This document shows, piece after piece, positions 32,891 through 44,558 of a stretch of 64,000 bases of DNA. The notes below the pieces were generated by a model, which was not told the DNA's origin, did no database searches, and saw only the letters and a program-made list of their open reading frames with translations. The stretch comes from Ciona intestinalis (taxonomy: Eukaryota; Chordata; Ascidiacea; Phlebobranchia; Cionidae). The stretch covers positions 3,828,965 through 3,892,964 of the forward strand of contig NC_020177.2 in NCBI RefSeq assembly GCF_000224145.3. Direction: 5' to 3'. Within the stretch, counting starts at the first letter, position 1. Each line of letters opens with the position of its first letter. A program made the position numbers and the translations under genes.

Positions 32891-35800
32891 ATGGGGGATC
32901 ATGTAGAGATTAGTATAACGGATGACGAAGATGGAAATATTGGAGATGATGTTTCGAGTTGGTCATCGGACCAAGTTGCGTGTTGGTTGAGAAGGAAAGG
33001 TTACCCAGAATATGCGGTGAGAGGCTGTATTAGTGTGTTGCTGGCATTTGTGTAACATAATTAGGGTGGGATTTAGATTTTTGTTAAATGTTTTTTTGTG
33101 TTAAACATGAAAATATGCTGTAGGGATTGCAATTCTAACTATTCAGGTGAAAATTGCAATAATATAGAGACATTGCTATGCATTATACCTTTACCTGCTT
33201 AGTAACTTAATTTAACAGATAAAGTCACATTCTTTAGGTGTGCCAGTTTTATTCAATTAGTAGCACACATAGGCCTCAACAGATTTGAACCAGAAATATA
33301 AATGATACATGAAACTGAAATCCATTTTTCCAGGATGCAGCTGTCAACTCTGTGTATCCCATCAATGGCCACAGGTTGCTCTCATTGACAAGAAATGATT
33401 TGTTGAACTCACCGTTTCATATGAACGACCAAACAGAAGCTGACCATCTTAATAATTCTATAGAAACATTGAGAAAGTCACAACTTACAAAGTACATGAA
33501 GAAAATTGAACTTAATGTGAGTTTTTTAACTGTATAGTATAACTAATGATCATTGTTTTATACACATAATATATGTATTTAAATAAGATTATAGTATTTT
33601 TTAGGTAGTAAAATAGACATATTGATGAAACCAATTACTCATTAAATTTTATTGATGCGAATATAAAAATATTGTTTAAAAATAGGTTTATAAAAAAGGA
33701 TATCATAGCCCATTTAGGAAAAACAAGCTTATTCTGAAAATGATACTGTTTAAAATTGCGATTAAATTGAGCTATTTGTCTTATTTTTTATGCTTTTTTT
33801 ATTTCTAGGGTCTACGAAATGGGTATAGTAAAACTAGCCACAGTAATTGTAATGGGCGTATAGCAAATGGTTTTGCTTCGGTCACAACACCCTTGTTGAA
33901 TGGAGACACTCATCACCACCATATTAATGACACCACACCTTTTATATCAGGTGTGCCTACATACAAAGTTTACTAAAAAAATATTAAAAAGTTAACTAAA
34001 GTTAATAAATACACCAAACATACTTTATAGCAGAAAACAGACAAATTAAAGGAACAAGAACAGTTAAAACAGTTTTATTTCATTGGAACAGTAATAAAAT
34101 TAAAAAATAGCTAGAACATCAAGAACATTTGTTAATAAAAAGGATAGCTTACTGTCAATAAAGAACATGAAAGTACAATAATTTGATCAGACAAAATTCC
34201 AGTCTCATTAGTAAGCATGTGACTTAGGGCATGCATGGGAAATAGGGAGAGTACCCTATGATGTCATAGAAATAAATTATTAATGACTTAAGCGAGTCTT
34301 AGACCTCACCAGACGAGTCTCGACAGTTCAGGAGTTTTCCAGAAACTTAAAAAAGTGAGAATAGTCTGAAATCACAGGGCTAGAGATAACTTGCTAAGGT
34401 CCCAATTCAGTTGTCACATTTTATGACGTTTTTGGAAAATTCAGAAATGTATTTTGTCATTTTTTGGTATTATAAGTCAGGGGTGCCTGCTGTTTAGCTA
34501 AGTGTTTTTTTGTTAGTTTTTTAATTAACAAGCAGGTAATGTAAGAGCTTAGGCATAGATTTGTCTGTAGCACAAACAGGTGATCAGAAATCATCAATTT
34601 GGGTGTTTGTACAGGGTAGCTTGTCAGAAACAGCTAAAGCAATTTGGAGTTCGGAGCTGCACACCAAATCCAGTCGTCACTTAAACCTACACGGGTGCAT
34701 AGATGACAAGAACCGGTTGCTACGAGCGAGTCGTTCAGAGCCTAACTACCCGTCGCGATACAGCAGTGTACACAAGCCTGAGAAGTGGCGTTTGAAGCCC
34801 TTTCGTTCCGAAACGAGTGTCGTAGCTTGCGACTTCGTTTTTACTCTGGCTGACAAGATTAGGAAAGCACCTGGAGAGCTGTTAAGGATGTGCCAGATGG
34901 AGAGACAGACTCCTAAGAGCTCGGGTGCAGCTGAAAGAAGCAGCATTGTAATGTTGGAAAGCTGGGATAGCACATCTACAAGTGAAATATTGTCAACAGA
35001 CAGATTAAACCTACACGGCGATGCTGGTAAATTTAAATCGTCAGAAGTTTAGATTTAAGATGGCAGAAATTAGTATTTATGTAAGAGTAGCTAACAGTGT
35101 AATTTTAGTTTTGTTTATATATATTTGTACATATTTAGTGGGGTGGGGGAAGATGGGACTATATATAGTTATCTACTTGTGTGTTTAATTTACCTTTTTT
35201 AAATTATTTTATTTATTTCCAGGAGAAGATAACATTGGGAATGGAGGAAACAATTCTAGTGAACAATTTCCTGTTGAAAAGTTAAAAACTTTTGTTGCAG
35301 TGTTGTATATGATGTTTGGTGAGTGGTACTTATTATGCTACTGTGGGGTAAGACGGAATGCATTAACATAAAGTATCCCATATTTCCTGATCAACGCTCT
35401 TTTAAAGTCCAATGTTTTTATAATTCTTTAAATATTTCTTGTTGACTACCAATTGTTACCAAAAAAATGTCCCAACTTACCCCAAATCACTATATTGTAT
35501 ATCTAAATAATGCTGATAGTCAGAGCCTTACGTGATATTTAGCATTATTTTATTCTCGGAAATAAGATTTCCGTGTTATACCTGTTAGTCACAAGTGATT
35601 GTTTATGTACAAACAGACAAAGGAAACCAAACATTGAGATGGAAATATATGATTCACATCCTTATACATACAAGGCCCAACTGCTGGCTGTAGTTGATAT
35701 CACAACCAGAAACCAGCGTGAATCATGGTTTAATCTCATATACCATTTTCCTTTTTCTAAAATATATCAGTTCTGTACCTCACTAAATTCTTCTTAAATT

Positions 35801-38800
35801 TTTATTTAATATAAATTTACATATTTGTATTTATAAAACCACCCCTAAAATTTATAGTATCATATAAACTTTTTACAGGAAAATATTTTATCACATAAAT
35901 TTGCATAAAATTATTTAGCAATATCAAATAGCATGTTAATCAAAATAGTTTTAAAAAAATTGGAAAATATGGTAAATATTAAAAAAAAATAGTTGCACAA
36001 CTTGCAACACTATGTTACATACTTGCTTCGCTTGGAGTTCATGCATTAACTGCATGCTCCTGGGACTTGTGGTATGTGGTATACACTGATAATACACACG
36101 TACGTAAGACATTGACTTGTTGTGTATGTAAACACTGGCACTAATGGAGTATTGAATTAGAGCTGTACCAAGAACTGTTGCAGTTACTATCAAACCAGTG
36201 CTTTTGGACATTAAACTTTAGAGTTTTGTTGCTGGGTTCCTTCTCTTCGTTCTTTAAATAATATGATCTTTGTATTATTTTCAAAGAAGTAAATAACAAA
36301 TTTTGTCCTGTCAAGATAAAAGGCACAAGAAACGTGTAAATATTTAATATACCATCTTGTAAGGTTGTACATACGAAAACTGGTTCTTCATATACGTGTC
36401 TCTAACAATCATAGTATCGTAATTAAACGTCTCCGCATTTTACGTCTCAGGTTTCGTGGTCTCAGTGGTCACGCTACAGTTCGTTCATGACCGGGTGCCT
36501 ACTATGACAGAAGATCCACCGCTTCCAGATATCTTTTTTGATATTGTCCCTCGTCGTATTGAGGGCGCGTTCAGTTACTGCGAGTCCATCGGTATGGTGT
36601 TAACCTCATTCACAATACTGGTGGCTATATTTCATAAACACAGGTGCGTGTATGTTTTTTTCACTATATCTCTATTATACCTTGTGTAGCCATTTTTAAC
36701 TGTGTTATATCGACTGTCGTTGGCCGCCACACGAATCTAAATAACTTACACAGCAAAACAAACACTGTAATTAAGGTACTTGTTAACAGATATAAGACGT
36801 AGTTATAGTGTATTGTGAACTTGTGACGACAGCTGTTTTCCAATTATTAGTTATGTACTGCTGTGATGTTTTTCGTTACAAGGAAAACAGTTCGAACTTA
36901 TATTTTATTATTTGCCGCTTAAACTGAGCTATAAATTTAAACAAACTGTGTACGACCGTTTGAGGTATTTATTCCATCAACCGGATTTACAAATTGCCAA
37001 GATATGACGTATTTTATCGTTCCTACGCCTTTACAAATACTATTAGTATCGAATTTTATCCATTTTCATGACGTGGCATCGACCATAACGTTATAGTTCT
37101 CTCTCCTTGCACCGTTACGTGCTACTCTTCCAGTTTCCGTATATATTACTTTAAAGGGTAAAGCTCAATAAATGAAATGAATAAATAAGTAAATGAATTC
37201 GTTTTGTTTCTTCGGTCACGGTAACGAAGGTCGGAGTAATACATAACATCGTAAAAAGACGGGAAGTATTGATAAGTTGAAAAGTACAAAATACAACAAA
37301 AAACGTGACCGTTTCACTGTAAATTTTTATCAATTTTACATAAAATGCCTTTTTGGAGAGGTTTTGAATTGAACCCTATTTTTATTTCTAGGTTTATCAT
37401 TATGCGTCGAATATTCTTCATTCTTGGCACTTTGTACTTGTACCGCTCCATCACCATATACGTGACGACGTTGCCGGTGCCTGGCTTGCACTTTAAATGC
37501 GCACCAAAGGTATATTAGTAGTAACTAGTAAGAAAGCTTAATGTTGGCTTAACATTTAGGATTCCCAAACTAGTACAAAGGGCCGAATTATCCAAAAAAT
37601 GTTCTCCTTTTCTTCGAGTTCCAACGCGTGTAAACCAAACACAACGTAAATTTTACAAGCGCAGTTTTTACTCCCATTTTTTGACAGCGTGTTTTTATTC
37701 CGTGGAATTTAATTTACTTTATTCTTACAGGCAAACGGTCATATCTCTTTGATGTTAACCAGAGCTGCAAGCCTTTTATTCGGTGGTGGCCTATCAGTGA
37801 CCGGGTCACACCATCTCTGTGGTGATTACTTGTTTAGTGGTCATACCATTATACTTGTCATAACCTATATGACTATACATGAATGTAAGTCTGTGTATTC
37901 TTACGTCTCAGTAAGTGTGAGAACGTTTCTGTGGGCTTAAAGTTGTTTTACTATTATTTTTTTATATCACGTTTACTAAGCTTTTTTTAAGTCTATTTGA
38001 AAAGAAATTACAAACGTGGTGGTATGTCGCAAAATTGTAAAAAAGTTAAAGAAATGAAAACCTATTTAATTTAATTGACCAAGAAAATAACATTAAAACA
38101 AAGTCAATTCAAATTTTTTGTTTGTAATATTCCGAGTCAAACCTATTTACTTTGGACTCCTAGTATTGGTAGAAACACACATAGTCCAACCGGCAACAAT
38201 TCCTCTACATCTCCATTGAGTTAACATACCAAGAATAAGTGCAGGAAATACGATAGTGTGTCGTTGGCTTAAAACAACCACAATAACCGCATTTTAAATT
38301 CCCAGACACTCCGAAACGTTGGTGGTTCCTCCATTGGTTATGCTGGGTAATGTCAGCCACTGGAATCGTTTGTATTTTACTTGCGCATGATCATTACACG
38401 ATCGACGTCGTGGTCGCATACTTGCTTACAACCCGTTTGTTTTGGTCGTACCATACTCTATGCAATGTCGGCGTAAGTACTACCTTTAACGGTAAGGGGC
38501 AACCCTGGTCTAAATCCTAGAACCCATGGTGTGCAACGCTGTGAGTCTTCATCCATTTACGTTAGAAAGTACAGCTGTTTTGGAACGCTGAGTGTTGGAA
38601 TAATGAGCTAATTTGGGTTCAATCCCAGGGTCAAGGCATGCCCATGTAAAATTTATGTAATGTATAACAGGACTCGTTTTGTCAGTTTTGCCCCCCCCCC
38701 CCGCCATGCCCATTTCCCGAAACCAAATTCCAGGTTTTCTTAGACGGCTTTGTTAAAGCGGCATGAATAAATCACCTGTCGTCTATAATAAAAGCTTCTA

Positions 38801-39125
38801 AATACACACCATGGTATGAGAAACCTGTTATCGCGCATGCTGTAGCAACGTGCGGTTGCGATAACCAAACATACTTCAGCGACCAAGCGCTGGAACGAAG
38901 CGTCGCATAACAACTAAACTTTCCAACTTTTCCCAGGTCCTGAAAGAATATGCCAACTCCAACCTTCTTTCTCGGGCCTGGTGGTTCCCCATCTTCCGAT
39001 ATTTTGAGGAAAACGTCGCATCGACCGGTTGTTTACCTCGACAGTTTGAATGGCCGCTTCCCTGGCCTCGCAGGTTCCGCAACAACATTGCTCCTGGTCG
39101 CCGATCGCCTATCAAGGGCGTGTGA
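32891..39125 (+). CDS. SAM-domain sphingomyelin synthase family protein, 10 exons
   Basis: Coding exons are 32891-33016, 33334-33516, 33809-33950, 34580-35026, 35223-35318, 36451-36643, 37392-37509, 37731-37884, 38306-38472 and 38937-39125; phases join to 604 aa. Residues about 22-100 form a SAM domain (WSSDQVACWLRRKGYPEYA...LLSLTRNDLL). The C-terminal half has several membrane helices and the lipid phosphatase-type triad: H473 in CGDYLFSGHT, then H516 and D520 in HDHYTID. The spacing of 43 and 4 residues is that of SGMS1. The family transfers phosphocholine or phosphoethanolamine to ceramide in Golgi or ER membranes. SGMS1 and SAMD8 both carry SAM domains, and which head group is used here cannot be told. 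Vertebrate members are near 415 aa; the extra length is mainly exon 4 (447 nt, phase 1/1), with no known domain. The first coding exon follows an AG acceptor, so a 5' non-coding exon lies upstream. Confidence 0.93.
35135..35165. mobile_element. Solo MITE left terminal repeat
   Basis: Only TTAGTGGGGTGGGGGAAGATG-type sequence (about 30 bp) is present, about 60 bp before exon 5 of the SAM-domain synthase gene. No core or right end follows. Confidence 0.6.
35338..35495. mobile_element. MITE copy 18
   Basis: The left end is CTACTGTGGGGTAAGACGGA and the right end is CCCAACTTACCCCAAATCAC, with the core AATTCTTTAAATATTTCTTG. It lies in the large intron 5 of the SAM-domain synthase gene, about 20 bp after the exon-5 donor. 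Confidence 0.75.
38540..38640 (+). repeat. Possible tRNA-like SINE fragment
   Basis: It contains GGGTTCAATCCC, which fits a polymerase III B box, and GTGAGTCTTCATCC, a word also seen near 7050. No clear A box or tail was found. It lies in intron 9 of the SAM-domain synthase gene. Confidence 0.3.
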
Positions 39126-39170
39126 CGTCACGAGTGACGTCATTCAACAATTGACGTCACAGTGACGTCA
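39123..39170. promoter_or_regulatory. Cluster of four CRE palindromes
   Basis: Four perfect TGACGTCA octamers start at 39123, 39135, 39152 and 39163. The first begins with the TGA stop codon of the SAM-domain synthase gene. TGACGTCA is the consensus site for CREB/ATF bZIP factors. Whether the cluster acts on this gene, on the SIRT5 gene 1.7 kb downstream, or only structurally is unknown. Confidence 0.6.
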
Positions 39171-40832
39171 CCGACCTTCCAAGCCACCGTAACGGAGCTT
39201 CACCGCATTCAGTGTTTCCAATATTTTCTAGGTTGGTAGAAACTACAGTGTTTCCACGTTTTTATCGGTAATGACGTGGACAGTCTTCACTGAGCCGTAT
39301 CTTGTTTGTCATATCCACCATAACATCTCATCCGCGCTCGTGCGCCCTCTGTCCAAAATAATTTTACATGTTTTATTGTCCCGTTTTAAACCCACCGTGC
39401 TAGCCTGTGCGACTCACGTTTACTTTTCCAACACTGATCGTTCCCGGTAGTTTTTCATATCTTATATATATATACATGCCGCTATCGTTCGTTCTACGAC
39501 TTCAGTTTTGCTTTCTAAACGCTGTAACATGTCCGAAACTCTCTTTAATAAAGGGTGCACATCTTGAATGTCACTTTGGGATTTATGTAGATAATATAGA
39601 GCATATTTAATATAAAAAAACGCGTTATGAGTTTAAATAACTATCCCAATGTGGCTTTTTCGATGTAAATCTGTTTTACAACTTCCACATATTACACTTA
39701 CAAGTAACCTACTCAGCCCCAAACCTGTGGCCTAACTAAGTTGCTAATCGTTCTACAATATTGCCACAGTTTTGGCAACAAGCCTTCCTACTATGTCTAA
39801 ATGAGAGAAACGAAATTGCTTCCCGTTTTATTGCTACAGTTTACACTTACATGCCCAAGATGCAATTTTACAAAATATGGATAGAAACATATTAATCGGT
39901 TGTGATTAAAAGTGTTATTATATGTCCAGTGTTTGCTACTTAACGTTAAAACTTTGAAAGATTCTTGACAGCTTTCTGTCGATGATTTAAAGCAAACGTA
40001 CTTCTGTAAGTTGTGATTTTATTCCAATTTACGTAAAAAACCTTTTTGTTGTTGTCCAGTTCACGCTCATTATCGGCAATGTTTCAATAAAAATATTTTT
40101 AAAACGCGTGGGCAGGTTTTTTATGCTTCTTTACGATATACTTATAGTTCTGTGGGGTAAGATGGGATACCGTTATCCCCTAAATACCGCATTTCCTGAT
40201 ATAGTTTTGAACAACTAACAAATTTTTTTGTAGTTGTGGGAATGCAGCCTTTTAATTATATAAATGTTCATTGTTTCTTACTAAGTGGGACAATAAAGGA
40301 GTTTAAAAGCATGTCCCATCTTACCCCACCCTACTGAATGTTATTTTCAACGATATTACCAAAGATATTGCATCTCAGACAACCCTTAACGATGCACTTG
40401 TTCTTTCAATTTACTTTTGTATTTTCTTGCAAACACAAACCGCAGCAATTCCCCGAGTTGTGGCTTTGCTCTATGTTCACGCTATAACGGATGATAAAAG
40501 GAAAGCGTGGGTATTTTGCATTGTCTGTAGATATCGAATTGAGAAAAGCCATTGAGTTGGCAGGTATTTTCGGACGTAGGATAGCAAAGTAAGTGCCATA
40601 AGAATGTTCGTTACGGTATTTCATATCTTTATCATATTGAATAAGTACGACCAGAACAGGAATAGTTACTGTATTTAATCTTTGGTTATACAAACATTAT
40701 ACAGAACCAATAATTATAGGTGCTAGTAAAGAGTCCCCCCACCTTATTTGCTAACCCCTAATCCCTATAACCACTAACTAATTATACTGGTCCGTTTTAA
40801 TTGGTTAACTTATACTTTCTGTTCGTTTTTAG
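39126..40832. other. Intergenic stretch upstream of SIRT5
   Basis: It holds the CRE cluster at its left edge, the 3' UTR of the SAM-domain synthase gene (AATAAA-like signal in TTTAATAAAGGG near 39547), a MITE at 40145-40336, and the start of the segment that is copied near 43272. No gene was seen. Confidence 0.6.
40145..40336. mobile_element. MITE copy 19
   Basis: The left end is TTCTGTGGGGTAAGATGGGA and the right end is CCCATCTTACCCCACCCTAC. It is nearly full length and is the right-most good copy in the window. Confidence 0.85.
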
Positions 40833-41249
40833 GACATGGTAGGAGTTTTAAACTGTGTAAAATTAACTTACCGTTACTTGCTGCAACGTTTATCAAGAAA
40901 GAATATTTCATTTAGTATGTCTCGTCCAAGTTCTGATATGGCAGCTTTTCAAGCAGAAGTAAAAAACTCAAAAAACGTTCTCATTCTTTCTGGAGCTGGA
41001 GTGAGTGCTGAAAGTGGTGTCCCTACTTTCCGTGGCGCTGGTGGGTTCTGGAGGAAGTATGCAGCTCAAGAGTTGGCAAATCCTGATGCATTTAGCAGGA
41101 ATCCATCACTAGTGTGGGAGTTTTACCACTACAGACGTGAAGTAATGGTCACCAAAAAGCCAAACCCTGCTCATAAGGCTATAGCTAGGTAAATCAAATG
41201 TTTTTTCCCTTTAAAACTATAAGCATGTCTTTTAAGTTGACCACGTTAT
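40627..41249 (+). repeat. Duplicated segment A (original), includes SIRT5 exon 1
   Basis: This segment is repeated at 43272-43894 with a constant offset of 2645. By eye only one difference was seen (T at 40785, G at 43430), and the encoded peptide is identical. Confidence 0.9.
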
Positions 41250-41956
41250 TATAACTATTATTGTATCTTTCTATCCAAAGTACTCTCTAATACCCATGAG
41301 GTAAGGGTAATTGGCCAACTCTTCACATAGTGTAAGATCTTACCAACATAGAATAGAAAAATTAGTTTATTAAGAATAGCATAATGACTGACAACAAGTC
41401 TGTATTTTATTGCAGGTTTGAGCAGAAAATGGTAAATGAAGGAAAAAAGGTTGTGGTTGTTACTCAGAATATTGATGAGCTGCATCGACAGGCTGGAACA
41501 CAGTCGTTAATTGAGTTGCATGGGACTCTGTTTAAAACCAGATGCACATCTTGTGGAGAGGTCAAGGAAAATAGAGATAGTCCAATTTGTGAAGCTCTAA
41601 GAGACAGAGGGATGCCAGATCCACAGGCACAGTCTTCTCAAATTCCCTTAAATTTGCTTCCAAGATGTCAGTCATGTTCAGGCTTATTAAGGCCTCATGT
41701 TGTTTGGTTTGGGGAAAATCTTGACAGAAATGTTCTAAAGAGAGCGATGGATGAAATTCAGAGCTGTGATTTGTGTTTAGTAGTTGGTACATCGTCTGTG
41801 GTCTATCCGGCAGCCATGTTTGCTCCCGAAGTTGCCAGACGAGGTGTCACAGTTGCTGAATTCAATTTAGAAGACACGCCAGAGACATTTAACTTTAAAT
41901 ACCATTTCTCTGGCCCTGCTGGACAGTTGATTCCTGTAGCTCTTGGAAATGAATAA
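40836..41956 (+). CDS. SIRT5: SIRT5-type NAD-dependent protein deacylase, 2 exons
   Basis: Coding exons are 40836-41188 and 41416-41956, giving 297 aa (human SIRT5 is 310). The first about 28 residues are basic and Ser-rich without acids, fitting a mitochondrial targeting peptide. Sirtuin marks in order: [15 protein letters not shown] (NAD binding), TQNID, catalytic H153 in ELHGTLF, zinc cysteines C161/C164 (CTSC) and C202/C205 (CQSC), and [10 protein letters not shown]. The class III signature is present: Y97 and R100 in EFYHYRREV correspond to human Y102 and R105, which bind succinyl, malonyl and glutaryl groups. It is therefore expected to remove acidic acyl groups from lysines, in mitochondria. 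An AG acceptor lies just before the ATG (40831-40832), so a 5' UTR exon lies upstream. A poly(A) signal AATAAA is at 42170. Exon 1 is copied at 43481. Confidence 0.97.
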
Positions 41957-42856
41957 GATTTTTTATTATTCAAGATTTGCCTTGTATATTATTTTCAGTT
42001 GTTACTTTTAAATACTGTAATCGTATACTGTTATTAATACAGTGTAGAAGCAGCTGCTATTTTTAATACAGTGTAGAAGTAGATATCATGTTTAAACGAG
42101 TATTAGGTATAACATGTTTAGATGGGTATTGCACATATTTTATATTGCTGTAAATTTTGATTCATTGGCAATAAATATATTTAAAATGACAAATATAGAA
42201 CATTTTTGAAACAGGTATGTGTTGCATACATTTAATTTCTTCAAGGGTATGTTTCTAAATGCAATGTAATTTATCTTCTCAGGCAATGCCATAATAGATT
42301 CAGGAGCTAGAATAAATTCTTTGTAACCGGAGGATTTTGGGATCAAAGCTCACTACTGCTGTTACTTGACCATCTTTGGGTGAGAGTTTTTGCTTACACT
42401 AACAATTAAGGGAACACTAAATTTCTTACTAGAAAAGATAGGAATAGGTTTATTAACAAGTAAATGGGGTTAGATCTGAGTTATATGATTGCCACAACTC
42501 ACTGTAACCAGATGATATTTAGGAGCATTATTGCTGTATCTACTAGGAGCCATTAAGTGTGTGTCATATTGCCAACATATGTGTTGCTTTTATACACTGT
42601 AGAAAGTTACCTAGCATGAACAGTCAATTACTATGTTAGAGCAACTACCAAAAAGTGTCCAACTCCCTAACATATACATCAACTAGTATGATAGAAAATT
42701 CAAATTTATTTTTGCTTGGGTGCGTGTCATTTAACCATTACGTAATAGAGTATAATGAACTTTTGCAAGTTCACAACCAAGCTAAAGATTACCTAAATTA
42801 CTAAAATGTCCCTTTTAAACAAAGTAAAGCTTTGGTGAATTGAAGATTGTAATAGC

Positions 42857-42863
42857 NNNNNNN
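42857..42863. other. Short N run (7 bases)
   Basis: Seven N in otherwise normal sequence, unlike the two 50-N gaps; probably a small unresolved position inside a contig. Confidence 0.9.
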
Positions 42864-42998
42864 ACACGTTGCGATTACATCATATGGGTACAATGATAAA
42901 TTTGCTGTGATCTGCAACCAATGCAATTATCAACAAAAATTAACACATCAGATTAACCAAGTAAAAAACCAACACTATTACACAGTCACTAACAAGAG

Positions 42999-43221
42999 AA
43001 AGCATATTACACAAGCATGGAAAAAAGCGCAAAACTACTGCTGAAACTAAGGGCTTCTATGGGTTAAATAAATTAAAACTCAATTCAAAAATTGCCTTTG
43101 CAATGTTAGAGCAAGCTACATGGTACAGATAACCTTCAGAAGGTAGACAGTGAAAACCTGTGAAAAAAATTATTATTTTTGCAGAAACTATATTAACAGT
43201 ATCTTTGAGTCTATTTGTATA
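42999..43221 (+). repeat. Duplicated segment B (first copy)
   Basis: Sequence from AAGCATATTACACAAGCATG onward recurs at 43895-44117 with offset 896. The first copy stops at the 50-N gap. Confidence 0.9.
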
Positions 43222-43271
43222 NNNNNNNNNNNNNNNNNNNNNNNNNNNNNNNNNNNNNNNNNNNNNNNNNN
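43222..43271. other. Assembly gap (50 N)
   Basis: Exactly 50 N, separating segment B from the second copy of segment A. The sequence that should follow segment B is found beyond the second copy of B at 44118. Confidence 0.95.
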
Positions 43272-44117
43272 CTTTATCATATTGAATAAGTACGACCAGA
43301 ACAGGAATAGTTACTGTATTTAATCTTTGGTTATACAAACATTATACAGAACCAATAATTATAGGTGCTAGTAAAGAGTCCCCCCACCTTATTTGCTAAC
43401 CCCTAATCCCTATAACCACGAACTAATTATACTGGTCCGTTTTAATTGGTTAACTTATACTTTCTGTTCGTTTTTAGGACATGGTAGGAGTTTTAAACTG
43501 TGTAAAATTAACTTACCGTTACTTGCTGCAACGTTTATCAAGAAAGAATATTTCATTTAGTATGTCTCGTCCAAGTTCTGATATGGCAGCTTTTCAAGCA
43601 GAAGTAAAAAACTCAAAAAACGTTCTCATTCTTTCTGGAGCTGGAGTGAGTGCTGAAAGTGGTGTCCCTACTTTCCGTGGCGCTGGTGGGTTCTGGAGGA
43701 AGTATGCAGCTCAAGAGTTGGCAAATCCTGATGCATTTAGCAGGAATCCATCACTAGTGTGGGAGTTTTACCACTACAGACGTGAAGTAATGGTCACCAA
43801 AAAGCCAAACCCTGCTCATAAGGCTATAGCTAGGTAAATCAAATGTTTTTTCCCTTTAAAACTATAAGCATGTCTTTTAAGTTGACCACGTTATAAAGCA
43901 TATTACACAAGCATGGAAAAAAGCGCAAAACTACTGCTGAAACTAAGGGCTTCTATGGGTTAAATAAATTAAAACTCAATTCAAAAATTGCCTTTGCAAT
44001 GTTAGAGCAAGCTACATGGTACAGATAACCTTCAGAAGGTAGACAGTGAAAACCTGTGAAAAAAATTATTATTTTTGCAGAAACTATATTAACAGTATCT
44101 TTGAGTCTATTTGTATA
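43272..44117 (+). repeat. Second copy: segment A joined directly to segment B
   Basis: 43272-43894 copies 40627-41249, and 43895-44117 copies 42999-43221. The 1749 bp that lie between A and B in the first arrangement (41250-42998, including SIRT5 exon 2) are absent. The join is clean, with at most a few bases of microhomology. Confidence 0.9.
43481..43833 (+). pseudogene. Partial SIRT5 copy (exon 1 only)
   Basis: It encodes the same 118 residues as SIRT5 exon 1 and keeps the acceptor upstream and the donor GTAAAT downstream. No exon 2 follows before the next gene, so it cannot make a sirtuin with the catalytic His or the zinc site. Either a second haplotype placed in tandem by the assembler, or a real partial duplication. 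Confidence 0.85.
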
Positions 44118-44558
44118 TGCATTACTAAACAGGCAGAATTTTAGAATGAGTGGTAAAGAATACAAAAGCTGTATTGGCAACAGAATAGGAGCGGTGCAGA
44201 ATATTTGTGTGAGTGAACAAAATATTTGTGTTTCTGTGTTTTGTATGTGTGAAGAGAGTATATGGATTGTGGAAATGAACTTTAAGTAGAAAGTATTTAG
44301 CATAAAAGTGAAAAGAAAGAAGTTAATAAACTGTATTAATAAAGTGTATGGATTTAGAAGTACTACACTTTGATGCATTTTGAGTTTAAGTAATTTACAG
44401 CAGGTGAAGTATGTGACAAAGCATGTACAGAGTGAGTTTAACAACATATTACACAACAAAGTAGTTCAAGTGAAAAAGGAAGTGGCAACGTTGGTCCAAA
44501 CTTATTTATATCCAGTGTTAGAAATAAGGCAAGCTATGCTGCAGTGTATGATATGTGA

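Larger units (their letters stand above)
41957..43221. other. Stretch downstream of SIRT5
   Basis: It holds the SIRT5 3' UTR with AATAAA at 42170-42175, a 7-base N run, and segment B at 42999-43221, which recurs at 43895-44117. Nothing coding was recognised. Confidence 0.6.

Noticed and set aside
43953-44459. A 168-codon minus-strand frame
   Set aside because: It is the longest single frame in this area, but it overlaps the duplicated segment and the 3' side of the membrane-protein gene, is dominated by Leu/Phe/Ile from AT-rich DNA, and has no recognisable domain.
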